NCBI GenBank assembly: GCA_026874595.1
Contig: CM049307.1
Location: forward strand, 81,628,643 to 81,692,642
DNA length: 64,000 bases
From: Sipunculus nudus
Lineage: Eukaryota; Annelida; Sipuncula; Golfingiida; Sipunculidae
Direction of reading: 5' to 3'
Each line of letters opens with the position of its first letter. The stretch's first letter is position 1. The notes under the pieces were generated by a model, which saw only the letters and a program-made list of their open reading frames with translations, was not told where the DNA came from and did not search any database. Both the position numbers and the translations under genes were made by a program. Shown here piece by piece: positions 48,021 to 61,700 of this stretch.

Positions 48021-48908
48021 AAAAAGTAAATGCAATGGCATGGTGGAGGCTTGCATTCCTTAGAATGCAGATTAATATTAATAATAATTTTTACAAAATA
48101 TGTCAGAATACCATCAGCTTACAAGTTTACAATAATTAATTAACCTGCTGTAAACTCCAAATGCTTATTTTCTATAGCAGCAAAATAGCTATTTCTACCT
48201 TGCTTTCATGGTTACAGTGTATCCATGACAAAACGTTTTTATGACAGAGTGCTAAGTGCCAGTGCTAAGCTGCCATGGCTACACTAACTGTATCTATGAA
48301 AACAACCTTCATATAGCTAGTACTCATGACACCTACTGTAAACATATAGTTTACTAAATATATGCATCTTGATGCGGATGATTAATGTGCTAATTAAGGG
48401 TGATTATGTTTGTGTGTACGTATTTGTATTCACTATTCAATATGCATTACAACATAACATCATAAAGGATCCTATGAAAATTGAAAACTTGTGCATACAC
48501 CAAATTTTGCAATATTCGGCTACATAACATCCTGAATAATTAACTATACAAAAAAAGCTAGTTCAACAACTGAAGACACATTTCACAAAGTTTGATATGA
48601 TCTTGTGTTTAATAACACATCACAACCCTGGTTTACTTTTGAATATGAAAATACAAATGTTATTTTGTAGATTACTTTTTTAATGTGACAAAATATGACA
48701 AGATATATCATTAACGATAATACATCATAAAATAAATCATAGATATAAAAACCACCCATATATCCTGTTTTCATTACTGACAAACTTGATTATAATTGTG
48801 GTTGTTCCAGTGTTTTGTAAATTTGCTTTATCAACAGTACATTGCATAAATAAATTATATGCACAAGAAAATATTGAAGATATTTGTAATCCTGGAGCTA
48901 ACTGATTG

Positions 48909-49050
48909 GTATCCATGGCAACTGTGTTGGTATCCATGGCAACCATGTTGCTATCCATGACAACAAATACTGATTTTCATGGCAAATTGCCTGATGCATT
49001 ATGGCAATGCTGCTAGTGTCCATGGCAACCCAGCTAATATCCATGGCAAC
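48909..49050. promoter_or_regulatory. Cluster of RFX/X-box-like words
   Basis: GTATCCATGGCAAC occurs at 48909-48922 and 48930-48943 and GTGTCCATGGCAAC at 49016-49029. Close variants occur near 48951 (gctatccatgacaac) and 49036 (atatccatggcaac). These resemble the palindromic RFX consensus GTTNCCATGGNAAC. They may equally be a decayed tandem repeat. Confidence 0.4.
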
Positions 49051-49463
49051 AATATGAATAAACCTGATGACATATCTGAATACTAGTATCCATCCCAACA
49101 ACAAGACCGTGTATATACTTGGTGCATAAATTACTTCAAAAAGCTCTGACTAGCTCTTGGTACCAAGACCAGTTATTAGACTTAGCAAAGGTTATTTATA
49201 AAAGAATAAATATCCTACAAATATATAGGTTTATAATCATGATCACTAAATATATTTTCTTTTTAAATATTTCATGACATTTTCATGTTATTATTAACTG
49301 TGTGACTGCATGATAGGCAATGAATATATAATAATCTAGAATGTATAACAACAGCTCTCTGGAAACTTATCATACAATGAAACACTATAAATGAAATGCA
49401 TTTTACTTTGGTCAAACATAACCACAATTTATTTTCATGGTGGAAGAGACAACTAGGATCTCC

Positions 49464-49794
49464 TTATATTTCTGTGGCTTCAAACTCGTGTATATTACGA
49501 GGATCATCGGGTGCAAAAGCCCGGTTGTCATAGAGATAATTTGGCAGCTTTAGGTCCTGCGAGTTTTTCCCTGTTAGTGCCACCTGGTCCATGTTAAGGT
49601 TGTTGTGCTGAGGATGCATTGACCTATCATGGTCCTGCAGCGCCGCCTGGAGGTACGCATCACTATTCTTGATTTTCGCTAGCTCTGCACTGTTCAGGTG
49701 GTCAGGCTGGTCGTTCTGTAAGTGCATACTTCGCTCCTGTTCGTCGTAGAGTTTTACATTTGGATCTACGTCATTGTTGTCCAATGAATTTTGG
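49464..49794 (-). CDS. CDH23-like: Cadherin-23-like last coding exon
   Basis: The acceptor tttgcag is followed by 109 codons and a stop. The product is acidic and rich in Asn, Asp and Gln, with DAYLQAALQDHDRSM and the end NIHEFEATEI. Thr at -2 and Ile at 0 make a class I PDZ ligand. Confidence 0.83.
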
Positions 49795-52700
49795 CTGCAA
49801 ACAAAGATGTAATTAATACATTGTCAGAATTTTGTTAAAAATCTAATGTAAAGTTCTAAATAGAATTTGTGCATAGATCTTTTAAAATATGCAAGAAAAT
49901 ATTTTCAAACCAAATAATCTGGTACATATATGATGAAATCTGTCAACCAATGACTGCTATTTATTTCACTGAAGTTAACTACTACCACTGCAATAACTTT
50001 GCTTGCTGTAGTTCAATTGTGTTTTACTAATTTCTAAGCATCTTTTTGGTATACCGGTACCCTTGATATTTTTATTATAGAAAATTTGCAAAATCCACAT
50101 TCTGGTCACTTTGGGTAGGTTAAGTTTAAAAAGGCAAATCTGTATTGTGAACTATTAATGTCCAATATTAATATAAATATCATCATGTATAAAAATATAA
50201 TATTAACTTGCTAGTGATCAGAAATAGGAAGTCTATGAAAGACTAAATTTTGGTGTAAAACTTTTGTTTTTCGCATATGTTACCTCTGGTCATAAAAAAT
50301 TTAAATCGTTACCAATAAACTTTATAAATCTGTATATATACATATTAAGCTTGTGTATGTTGTCAGTGATCTGTATGGAACTTGAACATAATCTGAAATA
50401 CTAAAACAGGTTTATTTGTCTTTAACAGGTAACAGAAATCTTCAATAATTGAAAAATACTAATTTTGTCAGTCTGCATTATATATATATGTGACAGTATG
50501 TTAATTTATATACATTCCAATTTTAGTCTATTTTATTTGGATGACTTGATTTATAATATACCCATGATCATAACAACATAAAAAGTACAAAATTCTATCA
50601 TCCTTATTTGGTGTTATGGATAATTTTGAGGACAAAAAAGGTCAGCTGAGTTAACAATTAATACTTTTGTGTATACACTTATCTTGGGAAGAGCGCCAGT
50701 GGATGAACTATTAAAGGGTATGAACTAATATAATAAATAGTGCCATTCATGATATATCTGTAAACTGTTATAAAGGACTGCTACACTAAATCTATACAGT
50801 GAGGAAAAAAGTGAGCTTATGGTAAAAATGTGAATTAACTTCCCTCTTGTATATCATATCACACAAAATAAATTAACACTCTATATTTCAGCCATCCTAC
50901 AGACACACTTTATACATCTATGAATGTGATTATTAACTAAACTCAGAAACTCTGAACACCGTACAACTAAATGGAGCAAATGTGAAGAGGGTGTCAAAAT
51001 ATTTTCTATGGCATATATTATAAGTACTGATAAGAGAAAAACATTTTGTGTTCACTGTGACAAAACATTGATCTTACCTCATAATTTTGTGCATGTTATG
51101 CTAGAAGTGAAATTTGATGCTTAATTATTGGAATAAGTTTCTGTTACTGTTGATAAGCAAAAAATTGTGTTTACATAAATAATTCTATGTAATAATTATC
51201 TTACAAGCAATGATGCTCACTGACTAACTGTCTGATATTATTCAGAAGGGATTGCCAAGGTTTTGAAACACAAATAGTCGAAAATATCTGGTCCGAATTT
51301 TAGCTGTATCTGAATATTCAAAAATTTACTTTCTTTAAGGGTTTCACCTATGTCTGTTTGTTTGATTGTTAGTAGTATTATCCAAAAACTGTTGATTTCA
51401 CTGATCTTGTTGAGGGCAGGGGCATGGGCCAAGGAAAACCCCTTTCAATTTTTGTGCAGATCTGCATAACAAAACAACTTGTTTTCCCTCGACAGAAATA
51501 TCTGTTCAACAGAGTACCATTCTAATTTTCACAAACACAGTTTAGAATGAAATTTACAGATGAACATTCTAATATAGATCCAAACAATTATTTCAAAGTG
51601 AAGTCCTAAACTGTCTTTATAATGATATATGCTAAATCTATTTTCATTTTTCAATGGATTTGCTCCACACACCCTTTACAAACCTGGAAAACAAGAAATA
51701 AGTAACGTAATTCTTTAAAGATTTTACTCTGATATTCTGAAGATTATGTTAACATATCAGGATAAAATAATCCCTCAACTCAGACCCCAAAATTAAATAA
51801 TTAGTCCACTAAACATTTTGTCTTTCAGTTACAACTGGAGTTATAGGTGAATGTGTGTATAGGTGACACAGCAAAACAGAACACATTACTGTCATAAAAA
51901 TTTAAAATATCAGCCTTAAAGCAGCACCTAATAAAGTGCAGGGTTAGCTCTGTTAAATATATACATGTTACGAAGCACATAAACACAAAAGGTCTAATCA
52001 TAATCATGGTTATGGTCTTTGTCTAATTCTGACAAGTTACTCCAGCAAATATTAAAGACTTTGACACATATATCATTTTATAGATGTAGCACTTTTCCCA
52101 CTATGCATTCTGCCGTGGGTACTGGTATTTTATTTTCTGGTATTACAAATGACTAGTAAAAAAAAAGAAAATAAAAAGGCTGGTCAATTTTGACCCTCAC
52201 ACCTTGACCAAATATTTTTATTTTCATTTCTGGTAGGAATAAACCAATTTTGAGCCCACTCACTCAGACATTAATTTTCAATAAACAAATAATTAAATTT
52301 TAAGATTTTGTTCTGTAATGACATGCTTCATCTATTGGCCAATGATTCTGTTATTATCATACTGTCTCCTGATTAAAGATTCTATGATTGTAAAATCTAT
52401 AATAAAATGGTACCAGTAAGAAAAATCATCAAAAACTGAATTTCTGAAAAAAAAAACAGCCTGAGAAACAAACCTTTTTCATTTTGCCTGAGTGCAACAC
52501 ATTTTAACACACAGTGCTCTCCCAGTGCTTTCCATTCCTTATTTATTTATCATACCTTGAATTCACCTTTTAAACAAATTTAATTTATGCAATAAATGCA
52601 AATTTGCATTTTGATTTCAATAAAGATCAAGGAATGTTTTAAGTAGAATTATAAATATTACTAAGTTTCTACTATGGCAGAATAACCTTTCAACTTTGAA

Positions 52701-55700
52701 GTATATGTTCTATAGTAAAGTAGTTATATTTTATTTAAAATAAACTAATTCATTTAACATGGATTTTACTAGTTATGATAACTAATGCAAAGCACTCTCC
52801 ATGGCTTAGATGGTGGAATTAGGCAGTTTGTAGGGGTGGAGGAAACCAGAGGACTTGGAGGGAACCATAAATGTCAGATGGGGAACTACAACCCACTCTC
52901 ACAGCTAAGCCAGATATCAAACCCTGTCGCCTGCAGAGAAAGCTGCAGCGTTTAACACCACTCGACTGTCAAGGCCTGCATGAACTTTGTACAAGAGGTT
53001 TTCATGGTAATCCTATTAGTTCTAGCTGCCATTTAACCAATGTACATTATGGTTTTATATAGTTAATTTGTCACAAATACCATGTGTTAGTACTAGTTTT
53101 TCCTTACTTTGCTTACCTGTATATATCACCTGAGATAATGACGATAAATTAATGTAGCTGTGATATTTGCATAATACAATCTTGAGTAATCAAAATAATT
53201 CATTAAATTTTATGATATTCATCTTAATCTAAAATTCTGTAGACTTGCACCCTTCACAAAATATTTCTTTCTACTGTATTGCATTTTATACCAATACCAT
53301 ATGAGGTCAGTAGAAAAAAAGGTGTTTAAATTATCTAAAATATAATGATACAACTCCAAGCAAAGAAACTATATGAGTCAAAATGTTTGCTCATTAACTT
53401 AACATACAGTTTGGTGATTCTATGGTAGAGCTACGCCATATTTGTTTGTAACTGGAATCAGTAAATTTTAAATAAAGGATTGTGAAACTACAAGATTGTT
53501 CTATCAAGATCCCGCGTGACAATAATTCACTGAACTTAGAAATATAGATAAAATAATGCATGTGCATGAAATTCAAGACTAAAATCTCAATGAATAACCA
53601 CGGGTTATTCTAAATCAATGTAAATTTATTTCAAACTTGTTTCAACAAATACGTTCTTTAGTAATACAGTTCAGATTTCATTTTATTGCAAGGATGAAGG
53701 TGAATTCATTTCTAGGTTTTTAAGTCAGCTGAATTATTTAATGACCTTGTAATGTGTAAAAAAAGCATTTTAGAACAAATCAAGCATGATTAATTGTGTT
53801 GAAGAATGAAACTGGTAAGTTCTGAAGAGTTTTAAAAATATAAGCAGATTTTTATGAAAGCAGGGGTTCCTACTTGACAAAGTACTGATGGAACATGTTT
53901 AATAAACCAGTAATGATCCAGAGATGACTGATGTTTTAATGATCTAAAAGTGATTTAGGTGTTCACAAATATATTTGATTCATCAAAAGTCTAAGTCTCA
54001 ACAACATTTTGCAGGCTCAAAAGTTTTAGTTTCACTCCATTTCACAGCCATCATTTCCACCTGGTTTAGTGCTAATTTGTGTAAAACATTCTCTGAGCCA
54101 TGTGCAGGCAGATATATTTTGTATCCAACCAAGGCAATGATACAGACATTTTTTTGTTTAAAATAAAAATTGAATATCCAGCCTACTTGTAATAATGACT
54201 CTTATAAAACATATAAAACAACTAATTTCAAATCAGCAATCAGAAACATCTAATAATGCATGTGACTGCTGGTTTTGTGGATGGCAAATATAATGAAATA
54301 CTAATCTCAATTTCAAATTCACTATTTCACACAGAGTACTTTTCTTGCTTTTTTACTATGTTGCCTAAAGACTTTTTCACATTTTTTTCTATTGCTAAAT
54401 AATAAGGAATTATATTAACAGAAACCAACCTTTGGTTGGAGAAACAAAGTGTGGATAGACTATTATTATTTTATATTTCTCAATGCAAAAAGATCTGCAT
54501 AATACTTTCATACCGTTTTCACTCTGAAAAAAAATTTCAAATCATTTAGTCAAACCAAACCAGCTTCAAAAGAGCTACATATTCACCAAGGCATCAGGCT
54601 TAGAAAAGTTAATGGTAGGAACTCCAAAATAATAAAGTATATTTGATATATGGAACAATATGCAAACACAAAACAGTACTGTCTGTGAGCTAGCCAGAGT
54701 CTATTTTTGTGTGATAGTTGTCTGAAACACTAACTGATAAAGGTTTAAAATGGTTGAGTTAAATTGGATGAAAATGCTTTTATTATCATTTTAAACCAAA
54801 ACCTTTTTGAACCTGGTTTCAATATGGTTTGTAACTGCCACGTGAAAAGGTATGACACAATCATGCAAACTATGTGGTAATTGCTGAACTAAAAGGTTAT
54901 CTTTATTGTAACTCACCTTGTGGTGTCGTCAGCAGGGACAAAGGCAGGTTCGTATTTCTCCATCCACATCGGGTTAGACCTGGGAAAGATGGAAAAACTA
55001 ATGTTATTGTCTGCCTGTTAACAATGATGATGGGTCACACAAAATAATCTGGACTTCCCTCACAATATCATATTAACTTCTCTCATGCAATAAAATAACA
55101 GATCATTTACCAACCTACCTACACACACACATACATACATACATACATTTTTACAGCATATGTATCCAGGTGTATTCTCAATTTATCATGGGGAGATTTC
55201 CAATATAATCCAACACCTATAGTCCATAGTATGTAAATTGTTAAACTTCATTTCTATAAAAGTTGTAATTAACCAATTAGCTTAAATGACAGATATCACC
55301 ATCACTCATTTAAACTTTGTCATTAAAGCTTGCAATGAGCAAAAAAAAAAAGCATTTGCTTTACCATAGTTTTAACCATAGTAACAAACTGGAATGTTTG
55401 ATTTTCTAATAGCAGATGTGAAACCAGATTAAATTGCACTCAAATTCATGAAAATGTAAAAATTAGACTTTCTTATATACATGTTTTTTCTGTTAAAGAT
55501 GACATGTACCATAATTGTGCCTTTGAACATGCTTTAGTGTTGCATAGACACCAAAATCACAAGTATATGTACACAGAGCAGATAACAGGCCTTATAAGTC
55601 AGACACTCTTATCTAACAACTGGAACATGTAAGCTATGGCAAAGCCCCTTTTTTTGGTAAAATTGGAAATACCATATATTCACATATAACTCAACACTCT

Positions 55701-58700
55701 TCAGGATAACCATAAATAATCAAAACTGATCATCCTTCCTTAAGAAAAAGCATAAATAATCAAAACTGATCACCTGTCCAGAAAGTTTTGTTTTAAATAA
55801 TGATCCAATTCAGTTACATTCTCTTGTCTTGTAAGGATTCTTTCTATTTGGAGAATTATAACACTTTTTCAGATTAAATATCTCCAGAGAAAATGGCTTT
55901 CTCACTAAAGATAATTAATTATTAATTAACTTGCACTCTGGCTATATTTAAATTATTTTTTTTATAATATTAAATACATCCTAATTTTCTTAGACTACAT
56001 TAATAGGTGCTGTTTATACTTATGATCAGTGTTCTTTGCGTATGCTTTTTTTTCCACACAATATCTCCAAATGTTCTCAACAGATTTCAATAAAATCTGA
56101 TTGAAGCTTAGGCCAAGACACAACAAATTTGAAAAGAATCTGGGTTGGATCAGTAAAGTTTAAACACAGATCCTTTCCAAATTGCACCCTTATTGTCAGC
56201 TGCTCTGTTTGTTTCTCCATACATCATCTCTTTAAGCATACCGAGCCACCCAAACTTTTTGGACCTATGGCAAATACTTTCTTAAAGTTTCATTCAATTT
56301 ACTCATCAACAATCAAAGGTTTAGAACTTTATTTTATACAGGGTGCATTTTGATGATGTGTTTGGTTGGTTTTGAACAGAAGCTTGTTGCTAGATTACAC
56401 TGAAATGCTACTTGGTCATAAACAACATGGCATCTCTCAAATTAGATAACTCCGAGATCTGTGCCAACATAATGAGTTAGTTAAAAATATGTGATGTTTC
56501 TTGATGAAAAAAGTTGTTAAACAGATTTTAAGGCCTACAAAAAGATGGTTTATTTGGATTTTCCAGATAAGTTACAAGTTTGTTGTGGTTTTGTGTTTTG
56601 AACGCATAGTATTCCTGTAGCAACTTTGTTTCAACCCAAGATCATTTTTTTATCATTTTACAAATATAGTGGCACTAATATCTGCATAATTATATATATC
56701 CTTTCCATCAGAGTTATTAATTTTTTTTTCAGTATTTGCAATGATACAGAATTAACAAAATATATGTTTATTTACTGAGTTATTATTTCCTTTTCTTGGC
56801 AAAGCTGATATGTTTCCATATAATGGTATGATGAATTTATGCAACATATGAATATGTTAAAATCAACATTGGATTATTAACTAAATCAGGTATTCATCTG
56901 CATCATGCATTGTCCATCAGAATACAAAAATAAGGTAATTATTAATAAGTTTATATTAAGAAAGAAAGATGTACTTTTTAAATCAGTGTCATGACATATA
57001 TATAATACCATGAGTACATTAATATACATATTCATGCATGACAATTTCTAGATATTATCTAAGAACAGAGCATGCTTACTTAAATAGTGATCATATGTGT
57101 GGTGCAACTTAAATAGTGATCATATGTGTGGTGCAATCTAATATTAGTAACTTTCATGCTGTTTTGAAAACCAAAAAATGTTCATGCATGTGCTATTGTC
57201 ACAAAAATAAGGAAACAAAACGTCGGCCAACAAATCCATAAAACATGCCCCACGGCTCACAGTAATAACACAGTTACCCTAAAACCTGGTCTGCCCCAAC
57301 TCATATAATTTCCTAGCAGAAAACAAAAGGCTGTCAATCATATGCTAATACAGTGATAAATATGATCATGTGATCAATGACCATGTGACCAGTGATCAGG
57401 TGATCATTCCATATTTGTCTATTTCTTATGTCATGTGATTTAGAAAACCAATCAGTGAAAAGTGATGGTCATGTGACAAAGTGGAGTTAGTGATAAATTA
57501 TGAGCATCAAGTATATTGCATCTGTGCATGTTTCACTATGATAAAACTTATTTTATCTGAAGAAGGAATAAAAGGAAAACTTATTTTCCAAAAATAAAAT
57601 ATGTTACCCCTATACACTTTTTTTCAGTAAGAGAAGTGAGGAATTTTGATGATATACAAGTATTTGTACATGATGTGCCCCCAAACAGCTTTAGCAGTCA
57701 TCTCTTCTATAGAATGAACAAATGGCAATGAACAAAGACTGGAAAACTTTAAATAAAGGACTGATACAAAATCAATGCTTTCTTTTATATCAGTGCTCTG
57801 TGTTTTCTAAGTTTTCCCTGATTGTATAAATAAGCCCTGTATTTTACCTATAGAATAACAATTCTGCTTCTTTTTTATTATATTTTTTTCTCCAGAAAAG
57901 AGGTTATGTTTATGCATATGTCTGTTTGCATGGTTTTGGCAGGACTGTGTATTAATTACCCAAAATCTAGAATGGTATTGTTAATTTTGTTTAATCAAAT
58001 GCAAAAATCAGATATTTCTCCCCTCCCCATGCCCCCCCCCCCATTCAGAAATTTGATGGAAAATCTGCACTAGTTCAAAAGTTATTGTAATTATATAAAT
58101 CACATATTTATACATATTTGACCTTGCAGATCAGAGTCAAGGTCAGATTTTTTTAAAGTACTCCAAGCACTTTTTTTAATCAAATGGTGTCTCAAATTAG
58201 GGAAGGGGGGATATGCAGTACTTCAAAAGTCAAGAGTTTCACAATAATCATCAATTTCTGCTATATGACAGATTCAACATCAAGGTCACCAGTTTTTGAA
58301 CTATTCCAAAATCTTGGTTGAAGGTCAAGGTCACTATTTCATCTTGTTTGTGATTTTGGTGGAAATAATTCACTTATCAAATTTCATGATAAAAGATTAA
58401 GAGGTTCAGAAGTTATTGTAAAGAAACTTTTGAATTCAGCTGATCTGACCTTGAAGATTCATGCTTTACTGAAAGTCATTTTAGTTCTGAAAACATTGGG
58501 TGTGTGACAACGTACATCTGTATTCTTGGCTTATGTTGGTTGTATGTTAAACCCCAGTCAAAGGGATATACAAAAAAGCTGTTATATTACAAATCTGTAC
58601 ATATTAACCTTCAAACTGTGACAGCTATTCTTCACAGACCTTTATTCAACAAGCCGCTCTAGTGTCTATTTCATGAAAAATGAACAAGCCTGCAAGTGTT

Positions 58701-61700
58701 TGGGGCCAAATAAAAACTGCCAACCATATCCAATGAACAAAATGTAAACAATACACTGTTCACATGCTGTCTGAAAAAGAATATGTACACACCAGAAACA
58801 GGACACATTGGTCCAAATTGGCCCTCCCGGCAATAAACACTTGGTCTAGCGCCAATCATGCTCCAGCAGCTATGCACCACAATTTACACAAGTAATTTGA
58901 TTTGGTTAAATTGCCTTATTCATGAAATCGTTACCAATGCTGGCCACTGAATCAAGGTCTGCAAAGCGTAGCTCCCACAGACTTGGTATTTAATGAAGAT
59001 TATACATATCTGTATATATGCTGTACTTCACCAACTTTGAAGCAATACCACACTAGCTGTTGATGCAATGGAAGGAGGGCACATTAAACAGTTATTTCAA
59101 CCAGAATCCATGCAAAAAAAAATAAAACATTACTTCTGCAAAGTGCAACCTTTCTCCTTCAGAAAACTTATTTCCACGGTGCTTTCATGCACGTTAGAGG
59201 AACATCAATATATGTATTATTAATCTAATTTTTGGCCATTAAAAAATGAATACATTAATTAAAGTAAAAAAATAACTTTTATTTTAATGACTTATAAATA
59301 AAACTTACCCTTCATATGTATGCAGGTTTGTGCCAGGCACCTGAACATGGTTCAAATCGTGGTCTTTGGACCCTGAAAATACACATAATTATGTTTCTCT
59401 AGGTCCTTTAACTGGGAAAAGCATGCATATTTTGGTAAATCAGATAATTCAAATAATGATAATTATTAAGACAAATCATTAACCACCACACTCCACAATC
59501 TGCACTCAATCAACATATAAGCCTGAGACAAAAGTATTTATATCATAAAGATGCAAGGTTTCTGAATATTTCATAACATGGTGGTGTATGCACTTTCTAA
59601 TACGGATATAAACTAGTACTAGCTATCATATAAGAGGACTCCTGTTTGAATAATGATTAAATTATCTGGAATCCTTAAAGTAATTTAACCAAAATAAATT
59701 ACTTTATAAATACTGAAATTTTGCTTTTGATTAAATACCATAAAAATACAAAACAAACCACAATAATCCACACTACCATACTACTATTTATTACTGCAAG
59801 CAGCATTTTTTATGGTTGTTCTTGTTTCCTTTGTTTGCTTGCAAGGTTACTCTGCAGGATATGTGATAGTAAACCCTGCGCAAAGCGAGGGTTATTGTTT
59901 TCACTGGAACCTGTGTGTGTATGTATGTATATCAGGACGATATCTGGAGACAGTATAACAGATGTTATTGAAATTTATCATATAGGCTTCATGGTGTTGT
60001 GAATGTGTTGATGAAGTTCAATTTTGGTGAAAATCCAAGAGTAAATAACCCCAAGATGAGTGTTTTATGGTTTTTTATAGCACATTTTACCATTTGCACT
60101 TGTTGCATGTGACCATATAGCCATCTGTCAAGCATGATCTGTTACGTCACATTTGACAATGACGTCACACCACGTGCCGTTTCCCTGAAAAGTGTCCGTA
60201 AACCAACATACATCATTGGGGGGGGGGGGGGGGGGGCATGGTTGTTGTTGGTTATGTTTATAGTCAAGTTCAGCAATACCACAATGTCCAGGGCGTTTTT
60301 CAAAATATTCAATTAAAATCCCAGGAATAACACAGTTTTAAATATATTCCATATCACTATCTTCCTTGCAGGGTTTGCGTCCCCATATCTGATGCTTTCT
60401 TTAATTATTTTCATTTTTCCATGAAATTCTGTGAAGCTGAGGAAGGTTTGATATTTCAGAGAATACAGGATTAATATATTTTACATCTGATCTGGACACT
60501 GCAGCACAGGACCATTTCTTGTCTTTCTGTACATCTGTCTGCAAGAAAGTAGAGGGGTAAGCTAAAGGTCCTGTCATCAGGAGGAATCTAGTACTATCTA
60601 GAAAGTGTATGACAGATCGTTAATTCACACTTCCAGGAAGTGAGTAATGCAGCTTGGCCAGGGCCACCAGCTCTAGGATTGTATGGAGTGCTATAGAATG
60701 TGTGACATCATCATAATGTATAAATAGGGACAACATGGGTAGCTCTGTGCTGAACTGGGCTGATATTGTGATTGATATTTGTGTAATATATATCAGCATA
60801 CTTTTTATAAGCCCTTCTACATGTTGGCTTTGTAGTATGATGTATGTGTATGTTTGATTTGTATCGTGAGTTCATCCTGTACCATTTTTTTATGTATTAT
60901 CAATTTTGACTCAAAATTCAACAACACCTAAAAACATTCAACACCTAAAGTCAACTGGTTGCTATGACAATGACCTCATTGCTTTGCCCCCATGCTGGTT
61001 GCTACATGACCACTACAAACATTCATACTAAGTGTCACAAATCAAGGTTGGTAATAATGCGTGTAAATAAAACATCCATCTGCGACACTGACAACACCAG
61101 ACCTCAACACACCCACTCACTTACCTACTCTACCATTTTGGTTTTCTACATAACAAGAAAGTTAAGTTCAATTCAAAATGCTCAAGTGATGTAATTATCT
61201 TATAATTACTGATACAATATCAAAGTCAACATCCGTTAGTTTCTAGTGATGATGCTGCCTTTATAAAGGTTCTCTTTTGGATATCATTTTCAAGGCCTTT
61301 TCAAGGTTTTTCAAAAACCAAACATTTTTTTATTTTAGTATTCACAATTTCCGGGCAAATGTCTTTTTATTATAATAATGAGATCTTTTTTTTTAAATAT
61401 TAAAGCATAAATCCTGCTCCTTTTTGTTTGCTATAGCAAGGGGATCAGAGTAAAATTCAAGTTTAAGTAAGTTAATTTTGACATTTCTGCACAAAAAAGG
61501 TAAAAGATTAAGAGATAAAGTGTTCAAAAAGAGTCATGGTGTTGTCACACACTTTACCAGAAAGAATATTTTAAACTTGTTTCAATTAAATTGTGTATAA
61601 CCTGCGTTTTTCATTAATTCTGTATTTAAGTCCTATTTTCTTCAAATACTATCAAAAATAAGTAGGTTTTAATTTACTTACCAAATGCCATGGCTGTAGC

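Larger units (their letters stand above)
46663..49463 (-). other. Region downstream of the cadherin stop codon (part is 3' UTR)
   Basis: No conserved coding exon is seen. A minus-strand AATAAA lies only ~35 bases past the stop (plus-strand tttatt near 49429), so a short 3' UTR is possible; a longer one is not excluded. The stretch contains the RFX-like word cluster (48909-49050) and a dispersed repeat at 47815-48020. Confidence 0.4.
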
